A DNA stretch of 64,000 bases from Pseudanabaena mucicola str. Chao 1806 (GTDB lineage Bacteria > Cyanobacteriota > Cyanobacteriia > Pseudanabaenales > Pseudanabaenaceae): assembly GCF_030323025.1 (NCBI RefSeq), contig NZ_CP097329.1, positions 3,706,001-3,770,000 of the forward strand, in the 5' to 3' direction. Of this stretch, positions 33,158 to 40,600 are shown in pieces. Position numbers and translations under genes: made by a program. The notes under the pieces are model-generated. The model searched no databases, was not told where the DNA came from, and worked only from the letters and a program-made list of their open reading frames with translations. Position 1 is the stretch's first letter. Each line of letters opens with the position of its first letter.

Positions 33158-33596
33158 CTATAAATCCAGCACTTTGCCCCTGGGAGGCTTGCCAACTGCG
33201 AGCATCGTAATATAAATCTTCTAGACAAATTTCATAAAGAGCATCCTTAATCTTGCGATCAAGTCTTTGCCAAAGCGCAAATGTGACCCAATCAGAAGCT
33301 AGTTTTTCCTGTGGTTTTAATCTCGGTAATGGATAGGTATCTTCACCGACGGCGGATAATATTTCACCAAGAGAGATATCTTTGGGCGATCGACTCAATC
33401 GATATCCCCCCTGTACACCCCGCACTGATTCAACTAAATCTGCCTGACGCAGTGCTATTAAAATTTTTTCTAAATATGGAGCAGGTATTGATTGGCGATC
33501 GCTAATTTCTCTGACAGAGGCAGGCTTACGCTTGGCCCAAACCACCAGATCGAGCATCGCTTTCACGCTGTAATGTCCTTTTCTAGTTAGTTTCAT
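33153..33596 (-). CDS. Rrf2-family transcriptional regulator without a cysteine cluster
   Basis: 147-residue winged-helix regulator: KLTRKGHYSVKAMLDLVVWA, SVREISDRQSIPAPYLEKIL, and the wing VESVRGVQGGYRLSRSPKDIS. IscR-like members bind an Fe-S cluster through three cysteines near residues 90-110. Here only one Cys (in YEICLEDLY) is present, so cluster binding of the IscR type is unlikely. The C-terminal region (WQRLDRKIKDALYEICLEDL) matches the cyanobacterial Slr0846-like group, which has been linked to photosystem gene control. The start is ATG 33596 with GTGGA upstream; GTG 33605 is an alternative. Upstream lies a 16-bp hairpin. Confidence 0.85.
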   Translation of the reverse strand: MKLTRKGHYSVKAMLDLVVWAKRKPASVREISDRQSIPAPYLEKILIALRQADLVESVRGVQGGYRLSRSPKDISLGEILSAVGEDTYPLPRLKPQEKLASDWVTFALWQRLDRKIKDALYEICLEDLYYDARSWQASQGQSAGFIV

Positions 33597-33609
33597 AAAA
33601 TCCACTTAA

Positions 33610-33644
33610 TTTAGCCAAGATTCGCAAAGCGAATCTTGGCTAAA
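33610..33644. repeat. Perfect 16-bp hairpin just upstream of the Rrf2-family gene
   Basis: TTTAGCCAAGATTCGC-AAA-GCGAATCTTGGCTAAA, 14 bases before the start codon. It may be a leader hairpin, a repeat, or a terminator of leftward transcription from the small membrane protein gene. Confidence 0.6.
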
Positions 33645-33683
33645 TTTATTCACGAACTTAGATAGCGTCACTATCGACAAATT

Positions 33684-33764
33684 GGTAGTGCTGCAAAGTA
33701 ATTTTTTGGGTAATTGTGTTGCGGGCGCGGAGCGCCCGCAACACAATTACATTGCATGACTACC
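33684..33764 (+). repeat. Family E element (GGTAGTGCTGCAAAGTAA ... TTACATTGCATGACTACC)
   Basis: 81 bp. The centre is the palindrome TGTGTTGCGGGCGC / GCGCCCGCAACACA around GG(A)G. The outer arms read GGTAGTGCTGCAAAGTAA and TTACATTGCATGACTACC and are imperfect inverted repeats. Two more copies lie at 46391 and 62944. Non-coding, MITE-like. Confidence 0.85.
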
Positions 33765-33771
33765 GACAAAT

Positions 33772-33915
33772 TTAAAAAAGAAAAGACAAATCAATGGGAG
33801 CAGGCAACATCTCACCACCACGCCAATCGAGGATCTGCACCAAAATTAAATAGACTAAACCCAAAATCACGGCGATAACGCCTGTTAGTACTGATATCCA
33901 CTGCGATCGCTGCAT
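33772..33915 (-). CDS. 47-residue single-span membrane protein, conserved-looking
   Basis: The gene encodes MQRSQWISVLTGVIAVILGL, then VYLILVQILDWRGGEMLPAP, then IDLSFLF. One transmembrane helix (about residues 7-28) is followed by a short polar segment with MLPAPIDL. I recall similar tiny proteins in cyanobacteria without a known function, but this is recognition by eye only. A HIP1 octamer lies at the N-terminal codons, as in the neighbouring real genes, and codon use is normal. It ends eight bases from a family E repeat. It is in the same direction as the Rrf2 gene but separated from it by 175 bp of repeat. Confidence 0.7.
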   Translation of the reverse strand: MQRSQWISVLTGVIAVILGLVYLILVQILDWRGGEMLPAPIDLSFLF

Positions 33916-34140
33916 AAGTAAATTTAAGTAAAAGAGTCATGTAAAAAATCTAAGGAAATCTATGTATTAGCAAAAACACACAAACTAACTGCTATTATCC
34001 CTCTTGAAATATGTTTTTGGTAGGAACAAACTTTTTCGATCATCGTCCTAAGATTTGAGTATTAGAGATGCAGATTATTTGATTTTGATGAATTCTGCTA
34101 ACTATACTGCTAATTAAAGTCCAGTAGGAGCGATTGATTG

Positions 34141-34800
34141 ATGAGTTACAGCCTATCTTGGTCAACCAGCATCGGAGGGTATACACCCTCCAACTCCGTG
34201 TCCGTTGATAAGCTACCCATCTTTGAATTGGTACAACTGTGCCAGCAAGAAGCGCAACCCAAGAGGTCTGCGTTTGCCGAGCTGATGCGCCGTAATCAAT
34301 CCTATGTCGATCAAGTTTTGTACAAGCTTGCTCCTGACTGGTCAGATCGTGCCGACCTCGCCCAAGAGGTTTGGTTGCGTGTCTATCGCAATATCAAGCG
34401 TTTGCAAGAACCTGAAAAATTTCGTGGTTGGCTTAGTCGTATTGCCACCAACTTGTTCTATGACGAGTTGCGTAAACGCAAAAGGGTAGGAAACTCCGTT
34501 TCCCTTGATGCTCCATTTATGTCTAGTGATGGTGATGAAATGTCTTGGGACTTGCCTAGCTCAGCCCCTAGTCCCATCGATAATATGTCTACACAGGAGT
34601 TTTATGAGCAACTCCGTAAAGCTATTGAAGATTTGCCTTCCAGTTTTCGTGAAACTATTGTGCTACGAGAAATTCAAGGTTTATCCTATGAAGAGATTTC
34701 TGAACTAACAGGTGTATCGCTTGGTACAGTAAAATCACGTATAGCAAGAGCAAGATTGAAGCTCCAAGCGCAACTACAACCCTATTTATCTAGTATGTAA
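34141..34800 (+). CDS. sigG: ECF-type RNA polymerase sigma factor (SigG-like)
   Basis: Group 4 sigma factor of about 219 residues. Region 2 (about 55-120) has AFAELMRRNQSYVDQVLYKL, the core-binding/-10 segment DLAQEVWLRVYRNIKRLQ and FRGWLSRIATNLFYDELRKR. Region 4 (about 155-215) has LPSSFRETIVLREIQGLSYE and the helix-turn-helix LTGVSLGTVKSRIARARLKL. It is followed 17 bp later by a membrane anti-sigma factor and then a HtrA protease, an arrangement that points to an envelope or membrane stress response. ATG 34141 has AGGAG 10 bases upstream. Confidence 0.92.
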   Translation: MSYSLSWSTSIGGYTPSNSVSVDKLPIFELVQLCQQEAQPKRSAFAELMRRNQSYVDQVLYKLAPDWSDRADLAQEVWLRVYRNIKRLQEPEKFRGWLSRIATNLFYDELRKRKRVGNSVSLDAPFMSSDGDEMSWDLPSSAPSPIDNMSTQEFYEQLRKAIEDLPSSFRETIVLREIQGLSYEEISELTGVSLGTVKSRIARARLKLQAQLQPYLSSM

Positions 34801-34817
34801 GGGGGTGTATTTAAGTT

Positions 34818-35306
34818 ATGAGTGCTAACCAAATTTCTAATAATTCTATGATTACCCCAAATGAGCGCTTTGAGTTACTCAGTGCTTATATAGATGGTGA
34901 ATTAACTGAGGCTGAAGAGCAACTCGTTGAGCAATGGCTATCTGACGATGTTGATTTTCGTCGCATCTATCTGCAACAAATGAAACTGAGACAATCGCTA
35001 ATTGATTTGCCAGTACCAGTAGCTACCAATTCCTCTGCAAAAAAAGAAACTGAGATCATGATTGATCGTGTCTTTGCAGAAATTGACAAGCGATCGCAGC
35101 GCCGTAAATGGAAAATTGCAGGTATTGGTATATCTGTGGCGGCGGTGGTTGGTGTATTTGGATCACTATTTACCTTAAGTTCATCGCCCCAATTTAGCCC
35201 AGTTGCTAATAGCGTTAAATCACCTGCTCCAGTAGTCGAGGAACCAGTACTCATTGCTATGGAAGAACCACTAGTACCATTGCCAAAGTCAATGAATAAA
35301 AAGTAA
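34818..35306 (+). CDS. Anti-sigma factor, single-span membrane protein
   Basis: 162 residues. The N-terminal segment NERFELLSAYIDGELTEAEE is an anti-sigma (RskA/zinc-finger-like) helix bundle, here without the usual His-X3-Cys-X2-Cys metal motif. A membrane helix follows at about residues 97-118 (WKIAGIGISVAAVVGVFGSL), then a Pro-rich outer segment. It should hold the ECF sigma factor encoded 17 bp upstream at the membrane until a signal removes it. The HtrA-type protease encoded 125 bp downstream could be a target of the sigma factor or take part in signal processing. Confidence 0.85.
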   Translation: MSANQISNNSMITPNERFELLSAYIDGELTEAEEQLVEQWLSDDVDFRRIYLQQMKLRQSLIDLPVPVATNSSAKKETEIMIDRVFAEIDKRSQRRKWKIAGIGISVAAVVGVFGSLFTLSSSPQFSPVANSVKSPAPVVEEPVLIAMEEPLVPLPKSMNKK

Positions 35307-35430
35307 GGGACTCGCTGAAAGAATCTGCCCTTAATTAGGAATGGCTTTGACGGTTTTCCGTTAATTGCGGAAATTAACATAATTGGAATTTTTTTGTAGA
35401 ATCTAAGTATTATTGGTCGCAGAAATAGCT

Positions 35431-36663
35431 ATGAGAGACTCAAATAAAAAATCTCGTTACAAGCAACCCTTGATCTATGCTTCGATGCTACTGCTAGGCG
35501 TAATTTTAGGTGCATGGGCAGTTGTTTCTGGAGTGCGATCGCCAAATATGACAGTTGTTACCCCTTTGCCTCAAGTTGCCTCAGTATCCCCTGCAATCGC
35601 CCAAGATAGCGATAAAGCGAAATCTATTGCCGTCCCCCGCAATTACGTTGTTGATGCTGTAAATCGCACTGGTCCTGCTGTGGTCAGAATTAACGCTTCA
35701 CGCACCGTTACCAACAATCAACAAATCCCCGATGTTTTCCTAGAAGATCCGATGTTTCGTCAGTTCTTTGGCGATCAGTTGCAACGGATGCCAAGGGAAC
35801 GAGTTGAGCGCGGCACTGGTTCAGGTTTTATCATCAACAAGGAAGGCGACATTATCACCAATGCTCACGTTGTGAGTGGGGCTGATAAAGTGACCGTTAT
35901 CCTGAAGGATGGTCGCCAAATAGAAGGTAAGGTAATTGGTAGCGATGAACTTACGGATGTGGCGGTTGTCCAAGTTAAAGCTGATAACCTACCAACAGTT
36001 AGTCTTGGCAGTTCTGCGAGTTTGCAACCTGGAGATTGGGCGATCGCGATCGGTAATCCTCTTGGTCTCGACAACACGGTAACTGCAGGCATCGTCAGTG
36101 CGATCGGTCGTAAGAGTGGGCAAATAGGTGTAGACAAACGTGTGAGCTTCATTCAAACCGATGCAGCAATTAACCCTGGTAACTCAGGTGGTCCTTTGCT
36201 CAATCAAAATGGTGAAGTCATCGGCGTAAATACCGCCATCATTCAAGGCGCACAGGGTTTAGGTTTTGCTATTCCCATCGAAACTGCCCAAAGAATCTCC
36301 AAGCAACTCATCCAAAATGGCAAGGTCAGCCGTGCTTACTTGGGTATCCAAATGGTAACGGTTAATCCTAATGTGAAAAAACAAGTCAACCAAGACGCAA
36401 ATTTAGGTATTCAAATCTCTGAAGATACAGGGGTATTGATTACTAGAGTTGTGGAAGATTCCCCTGCAGCAAGAGCGGGTGCTAAACGTGGTGATGTGAT
36501 CGTCAAGTTTGATAATCAAGAGATTATCACAGCGGATCAAGTTACCCAACTAGTAGAAGATCGTGCTGTTGGTGACAAAATTCGGATGGAAGTGAAGCGA
36601 AACGGGCAAACCATATCGCTTAATGTCGAAGCGGCTCAATTTCCGCAAAAGTTCCCTAATTAA
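35431..36663 (+). CDS. HtrA/Deg-family serine protease (HhoA/HhoB/HtrA type)
   Basis: 410-residue trypsin-like protease with an N-terminal membrane anchor or signal (about 14-37) and a processing-like stretch ASVSPAIAQ. The catalytic triad is H146 (TNAHVV), D176 (TDVAVV) and S252 (NPGNSGGPL). A single C-terminal PDZ domain follows (about 300-400: GVLITRVVEDSPAARAG and VGDKIRMEVKRNG). The family degrades or refolds damaged proteins in the periplasm or lumen. It follows the ECF sigma/anti-sigma pair on the same strand. ATG 35431 is chosen; TTG 35413 would add six residues. Confidence 0.93.
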   Translation: MRDSNKKSRYKQPLIYASMLLLGVILGAWAVVSGVRSPNMTVVTPLPQVASVSPAIAQDSDKAKSIAVPRNYVVDAVNRTGPAVVRINASRTVTNNQQIPDVFLEDPMFRQFFGDQLQRMPRERVERGTGSGFIINKEGDIITNAHVVSGADKVTVILKDGRQIEGKVIGSDELTDVAVVQVKADNLPTVSLGSSASLQPGDWAIAIGNPLGLDNTVTAGIVSAIGRKSGQIGVDKRVSFIQTDAAINPGNSGGPLLNQNGEVIGVNTAIIQGAQGLGFAIPIETAQRISKQLIQNGKVSRAYLGIQMVTVNPNVKKQVNQDANLGIQISEDTGVLITRVVEDSPAARAGAKRGDVIVKFDNQEIITADQVTQLVEDRAVGDKIRMEVKRNGQTISLNVEAAQFPQKFPN

Positions 36664-36672
36664 TTTTGATAT

Positions 36673-36723
36673 CTCATAAAGTGGAGAGGTGAGTGCTAAT
36701 CACTCACCTCTCCACTTTATGAG
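36673..36723 (+). terminator. Terminator behind the HtrA gene
   Basis: 23-bp perfect stem from CTCATAAAGTGGAGAGGTGA to its complement, with loop CTAAT, beginning nine bases after the stop. Very stable; the T run is weak. Confidence 0.75.
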
Positions 36724-36732
36724 AATAAACTG

Positions 36733-37030
36733 ATGAATAAATTTATTGGTTGGCTTAGTGCTTTGCTCCTGATCTTTTTGGTAGGATTTGGATTAGCTAC
36801 TCAATGGCTCAATTTAACCTTTGGCAGTTTCCTTATATGAGCAGTTTGCCGATGAAACAAGAAAGGATTTAGCAAAACTAGGGGTAAATATTGAAAACTT
36901 GAGGGCAACTAATGAACGTGATCATGATCGCCTGTCACGGGAGTCACGACAAGCGATCGCCCAATTGAGTACTGATAGTCAAGTTTTAGAGCATGTTCGC
37001 GAAATTATCCGTTTCTTTAAAGGTGCTTAA
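36733..37030 (+). pseudogene. Small membrane-anchored coiled-coil protein gene with a frameshift
   Basis: The first frame (36733-36840) encodes MNKFIGWLSALLLIFLVGFG, then LATQWLNLTFGSFLI, and stops at TGA. The +1 frame continues with SFLYEQFADETRKDLAKLGV... and ends ...EIIRFFKGA at 37030. Joined near 36825-36835 (GGCAGTTTCCTTATATGAG), the two give one protein: a transmembrane helix plus a helical, charged tail of about 65 residues. The reading shift could be a one-base mutation, a sequencing error or programmed frameshifting. An alternative is that the second part starts on its own at TTG 36821. I do not recognise the family. Confidence 0.55.
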
Positions 37031-37148
37031 ATTCAGTAAAACAACACATCTTGCTAGAATGGAAATCTTGTTATGGGTAGATAAAACAACATTAGTAGAT
37101 GTTTTGCTCCTTAAAAGGTTGCTTCTTGCTCTCGCAAACATACAACCT

Positions 37149-37303
37149 TAACGAAACGCGAGTTCGGGATAATTTAAAATAGGCTTTGAGAGAGGGTTTG
37201 CGTAGCAAACCCTCTCTCAAAGCCCAAAAGTAAAAGTCTTACTAAGCAAGGCTTTTACTTTTGGGCTTTTAAAATTTGCTAGCTTAACTCAAACTGACGT
37301 TAA
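37149..37303 (+). repeat. Family B element, 155 bp (AGTTCGGG ends)
   Basis: It begins TAACGAAACGCGAGTTCGGG and ends AACTCAAACTGACGTTAA. Inside are two hairpins: GAGAGAGGGTTTGCG/CGCAAACCCTCTCTC-like, and CCCAAAAGTAAAAG / CTTTTACTTTTGGG. A copy in the opposite orientation lies at 40310. Non-coding. Confidence 0.82.
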
Positions 37304-37434
37304 CAAACTTTATTACTGATCACCTCTATTTCAGTTATTTCGAATGAGTGATGGTGATACCGAAATAGACAAAAGTACCAATGGATTGCAAATTAATGGA
37401 GAGCACCGTGATCAAATCAAATGAGATGTTAGTG

Positions 37435-37604
37435 GCTTCGACTTCACTCAGCTATAGCGGTTTTCAAATGAGTACACACTCATTTGAAAACAAAAAATCA
37501 GTCCCAGTAAGAGTTTTGAGTTTTCATTTTGCCTACGGCAAAATGAAAACCGATATAGCGGTTTATAGATGGCTGAGTGATGTCGAAGTTGTAGTTTTTA
37601 TTTG
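37435..37604. repeat. GCTTCGACTTC hairpin repeat interrupted by a family F element
   Basis: GCTTCGACTTCACTCAGC (37435-37452) and GCTGAGTGATGTCGAAG (37572-37588) would form one hairpin but are separated by the 105-bp family F insert. The uninterrupted form, with the same GTAGTTTTTATTT tail, is at 53522-53590. Confidence 0.75.
37453..37557 (+). repeat. Full family F element, about 105 bp
   Basis: Starts TATAGCGGTTTTCAAATGAG and ends CAAAATGAAAACCGATATA. It has two internal hairpins (AAATGAGTACACACTCATTT and CATTTTGCC/GGCAAAATG). Close copy of 45947-46051. Confidence 0.85.
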
Positions 37605-37629
37605 AATTATCTGTAACTGCATCAAATTT

Positions 37630-38667
37630 TTACCAAATGGTAAAAAACAATCCATATCTGCTGAAGAATGTCGGAAAGTCAGTAAATAGAACCGCTAGAC
37701 TCAGCCAAAGCACAAAACAAATCCTCGTTAAGTTGAGCGCCTGTTGAATTTTGGACGTTGTGATCTCATCAATTACATCGCCTAATAGGGGCTTGTACTT
37801 GACCATCCCGCTATAACGATTTTCGCCGCCCAATTGCACTTGCAAAATGGCAGCATAAACACATTCACTCCATCCCGAATTAGGACTCGGATCTTGATGG
37901 GCATCGCGTTGGCAAATTTTCCACACAGCAATTGGTTTTCCAGAGACTAGGGCTAGAGTAATCACAGTTAGGCGACAGGGCAGCCAAGTCAACACATCAT
38001 CAGTTTTGGCGCTAAACCAACCTAAATCGCTATAGGGTGCTTCACGATAGCCTACCATCGAGTCAAGGGTGCTAGATGCTTTGTAAGCGATCGCCAGAGA
38101 AACACCACCATAGGGAAATAAACAGGAACCAACCAAGGCATAAAACAAGGGTGATGTCACAGCATCGATCGCATTTTCGGTAACAGTCTCGAGTACCGCC
38201 CGTAAAATCTCTAGTTCTGACAAGTCATCAGTATCGCGCCCCACATAGCGACTGAGTTCTTGACGAGCTTGCTCAAGATTTCCTGTTGACAATACTTTTA
38301 AAACGGATTCGGCAGCTTCACGGAGGCTACGCCCCGCAAAACAGGCGGCTAATAAAATACTGGATAGGGCGATCGCGAATATAGTGTGAATTTTGGAAGC
38401 AATGAAGAGCATCAGCCAAGTTATTGCCCCGCTTCCTACAACCATACTGATACCTAAGACAAATCCTGCAATTCTCATCATCAATGGCAAAAATCGAGGA
38501 ATCCGCTTATGAGTGGCAGCATCGTCAATAAAGACCAAATTAGTAAATCGGGAAATCATCCAACCCATCACCTGTACTGGATGTAACCAATTCACAGGAT
38601 CACCTATTAAGCGATCGAGAATTGCCGCAAAAATTAAAATTAGAAAATTAGGAGATAGTTCTAGCAC
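37630..38667 (-). CDS. cobD: Adenosylcobinamide-phosphate synthase
   Basis: CobD/CbiB amidates adenosylcobyric acid with aminopropanol (phosphate) in the late stage of cobalamin synthesis. The 345-residue integral membrane protein has the family start LILIFAAILDRLIGDPVNWL, then HPVQVMGWMISRF, the segment ARQELSRYVGRDTDDLSELE, and FPYGGVSLAIAYKASSTLDS with MVGYREAPYSDLGWFSAKTD. About six hydrophobic helices are visible. It is divergent from cobQ, which acts one step earlier, with only 69 bp between the starts, so the two are probably controlled together. Confidence 0.93.
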   Translation of the reverse strand: MLELSPNFLILIFAAILDRLIGDPVNWLHPVQVMGWMISRFTNLVFIDDAATHKRIPRFLPLMMRIAGFVLGISMVVGSGAITWLMLFIASKIHTIFAIALSSILLAACFAGRSLREAAESVLKVLSTGNLEQARQELSRYVGRDTDDLSELEILRAVLETVTENAIDAVTSPLFYALVGSCLFPYGGVSLAIAYKASSTLDSMVGYREAPYSDLGWFSAKTDDVLTWLPCRLTVITLALVSGKPIAVWKICQRDAHQDPSPNSGWSECVYAAILQVQLGGENRYSGMVKYKPLLGDVIDEITTSKIQQALNLTRICFVLWLSLAVLFTDFPTFFSRYGLFFTIW

Positions 38668-38678
38668 TAAAAGTCAAT

Positions 38679-38725
38679 GATAAGTTAGGGTAGACGGTGC
38701 AAAGCGCTGCCTATCCTAACTTATC
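38679..38725. repeat. Inverted repeat in the cobD-cobQ promoter region
   Basis: GATAAGTTAGGGTAG and CTATCCTAACTTATC pair with one mismatch around a GC-containing loop (CGGTGCAAAGCGCTGC). It fills the 69-bp divergent spacer. It may be a dispersed repeat (a similar GGTAGGGATGGGTAACGCTTCG hairpin is at 59815) or an operator. It does not look like a cobalamin riboswitch. Confidence 0.6.
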
Positions 38726-38736
38726 GTAATAATCTT

Positions 38737-40221
38737 ATGAAAGCCATCTCTGTTTTAGGAACTTCATCAAATGCTGGTAAAAGCTGGATGGTGACAGCGT
38801 TAGGGGCTTGGCTACGACGCAATGGTATAAAAGTTGCTCCCTTTAAAGCCCAAAATATGTCGAATAATTCCTATGTCACTTTAGAAGGTGGGGAAATTGG
38901 TCGAGCGCAAGCTGTGCAAGCGATCGCCTGTAGAATACGACCCATAGCCGAAATGAATCCGATTCTGTTAAAACCATCGGGAAATGGAACTTCGCAATTA
39001 GTGCTATTAGGAGAAGCGCGTCAACATATTGCTGCCGTTGATTATTATCGGCATATTGAAACTCTTTGGGAAACTGTGCGCGATACTCTCGAATTTTGGC
39101 GCGATCGCTGCGATGTTTTATTACTTGAAGGTGCAGGCAGCCCCGTGGAGCTAAATCTTATGCAGCGCGATCTCGTAAACTTACGACCGATTGTATATTT
39201 ACAAGGAAGGTGGCTATTAGTTGGCGATATTGAAAAAGGGGGGGTATTCGCCCAGATTATTGGTACACATCACTTGATTCCTCAATCTGCGAAGGAATTA
39301 GGATTAGGGTTTATTGTCAATAAATTTCGGGGAGATTTGCGCCTTTTTAGCGATGCCGAAAAACACTTTCGTGAACATATACCACACTTGCCCTATTTGG
39401 GAGTTCTTCCCTATGCCACAGAACTCCAGCCTGAGAGTGAAGACAGCTTATGCAGTGAAGCGGAATCTAAAGGGAAAGGCGCAAAAATTGCATGGATTCG
39501 GTTTCCCCATTTATCGAATTCTCAAGACAGCCAACCTTGGCAATTAGATTCAGGAATTGAGACTGTTTGGGTAAAAACGGTTGCGGAACTAGAGAATGCG
39601 CGGATTATCGTACTCCCCGGGAGTAAGAATACTCTAAGCGATTTGCAATGGTTGCGAACTACGGGGTTAGATCGCGCAATTCTCAAAGCTCATCAACAGG
39701 GCATACCGATAGTCGGCATTTGCGGCGGCTATCAGATGTTAGGAAAATATCTCTGCGATCGCGAAGGTATTGCTGGTACATCAGGGGAAGTCGCAGGGCT
39801 AGGACTATTACCTATTAGTACAGAATTTCTCGCATCAAAGCAGGTGCGTCAAGTACAGGCAATTTGGAAATCAGCAAAATCTTCTGATCAATGGATGGCG
39901 TATGAAATCCATATGGGAGTGACTAAACTAATTGATGGCGTGGAACTCGAACAGGTAAAGCCTTTACTGCAAGTGCTACAAACAGATAGCGATCGCCAAT
40001 ATTACGATGAAGGGATCAATGGCGATCGCGTTTGGGGTACTTATTTACATGGTCTCTTTGAGTCAGCCTATGCTCGTCAATCCTTAACTCAATTAGCCAA
40101 TATTTCGCAACATCAACCTGCTGCTATCTCTTGGCAAGAACATCAACAAAATCTCTATAACTGCATGGCAGATCTCCTAGAAGAACATCTAGATCTCTCG
40201 ATAATTTCCCGCTATCTATAG
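38737..40221 (+). CDS. cobQ: Cobyric acid synthase
   Basis: CobQ/CbiP amidates four carboxylates of adenosylcobyrinic acid a,c-diamide using glutamine and ATP. The 494-residue protein has the N-terminal dethiobiotin-synthetase-like P-loop (ISVLGTSSNAGKSWMVTALG), FKAQNMSNNSYVT, EIGRAQAVQA and LLEGAGSPVELNL. A C-terminal class I-like glutaminase domain (about 270-475) has the nucleophile in GICGGYQMLG and the His in YEIHMG and GTYLHGLF. It is complete and of normal length. Divergent from cobD. Confidence 0.95.
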   Translation: MKAISVLGTSSNAGKSWMVTALGAWLRRNGIKVAPFKAQNMSNNSYVTLEGGEIGRAQAVQAIACRIRPIAEMNPILLKPSGNGTSQLVLLGEARQHIAAVDYYRHIETLWETVRDTLEFWRDRCDVLLLEGAGSPVELNLMQRDLVNLRPIVYLQGRWLLVGDIEKGGVFAQIIGTHHLIPQSAKELGLGFIVNKFRGDLRLFSDAEKHFREHIPHLPYLGVLPYATELQPESEDSLCSEAESKGKGAKIAWIRFPHLSNSQDSQPWQLDSGIETVWVKTVAELENARIIVLPGSKNTLSDLQWLRTTGLDRAILKAHQQGIPIVGICGGYQMLGKYLCDREGIAGTSGEVAGLGLLPISTEFLASKQVRQVQAIWKSAKSSDQWMAYEIHMGVTKLIDGVELEQVKPLLQVLQTDSDRQYYDEGINGDRVWGTYLHGLFESAYARQSLTQLANISQHQPAAISWQEHQQNLYNCMADLLEEHLDLSIISRYL

Positions 40222-40309
40222 CTAACCGCAGCTATACAGCGCTTCACGCTTCCAAAAATATTTCTGTACTACTCAAAGTCTTAACAGGCTATAAGGGGCT
40301 TGCTATTAA

Positions 40310-40460
40310 TTAACGTCAGTTCGGGTTAAGCTGGCAAATTTTGAAAACCCAAAAGTAAAAGCCTTGCTTAGCAAGGCTTTTACTTTTGGGTTTTGAGAAA
40401 GGGTTTGCGTAGCAAACCCTTTCTCAAAACCTGTTTCAAATTATCCAGAACTCGCGTTAA
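40310..40460 (-). repeat. Family B element, about 151 bp, opposite orientation
   Basis: Starts TTAACGTCAGTTCGGGTTAA and ends ATTATCCAGAACTCGCGTTAA. It carries the CCCAAAAGTAAAAGCC and GGGTTTGCG-TA-GCAAACCC hairpins seen in the copy at 37149, in reverse order. Confidence 0.82.
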
Positions 40461-40570
40461 TTAAAAGTACCTGTGGCTTTGAATTTGCTCAGCCAACGTT
40501 ATCTGAGCAAATTCAAAGCTAGATAACTTTGGTGGGACATTTTTTATCCGCAATAGCCTTAGCTTGGTAA

Positions 40571-40599
40571 GAGAAAAGCACCCATAGGGTGCTTTTCTC
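40571..40599 (-). terminator. Terminator of the M23 peptidase gene
   Basis: GAGAAAAGCACCC-ATA-GGGTGCTTTTCTC, a 13-bp stem directly after the minus-strand stop at 40601. Confidence 0.8.
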
Positions 40600-40600
40600 A

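Larger units (their letters stand above)
37031..37629. other. 599-bp gene-free stretch made mostly of repeats
   Basis: It holds a hairpin AAGGTTGCTTCTTGC..., a full family B element (37149-37303), and a nested pair in which a family F element (37453-37557) interrupts a GCTTCGACTTC hairpin (37435-37604). Apparent short open frames here are made of repeat sequence. Confidence 0.7.
40222..40600. other. 379-bp repeat-filled spacer between cobQ and the M23 peptidase gene
   Basis: It holds a remnant with TATTTCTGTACTACTCAAAG (40258-40278, also at 46307), a full family B element (40310-40460), a pair AGCAAATTCAAAG/CTTTGAATTTGCT (40472-40518), and a terminator. No gene. Confidence 0.7.

Noticed and set aside
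37381-37605. Open frame of 74 codons with a Met start
   Set aside because: It is built from family F and GCTTCGACTTC repeat sequence; parts of the same frame appear at other repeat copies, so it is not a gene.
38668-38736. Possible cobalamin riboswitch between cobD and cobQ
   Set aside because: The region is only 69 bp, filled by one inverted repeat, and lacks the B12-box sequence and the length needed.
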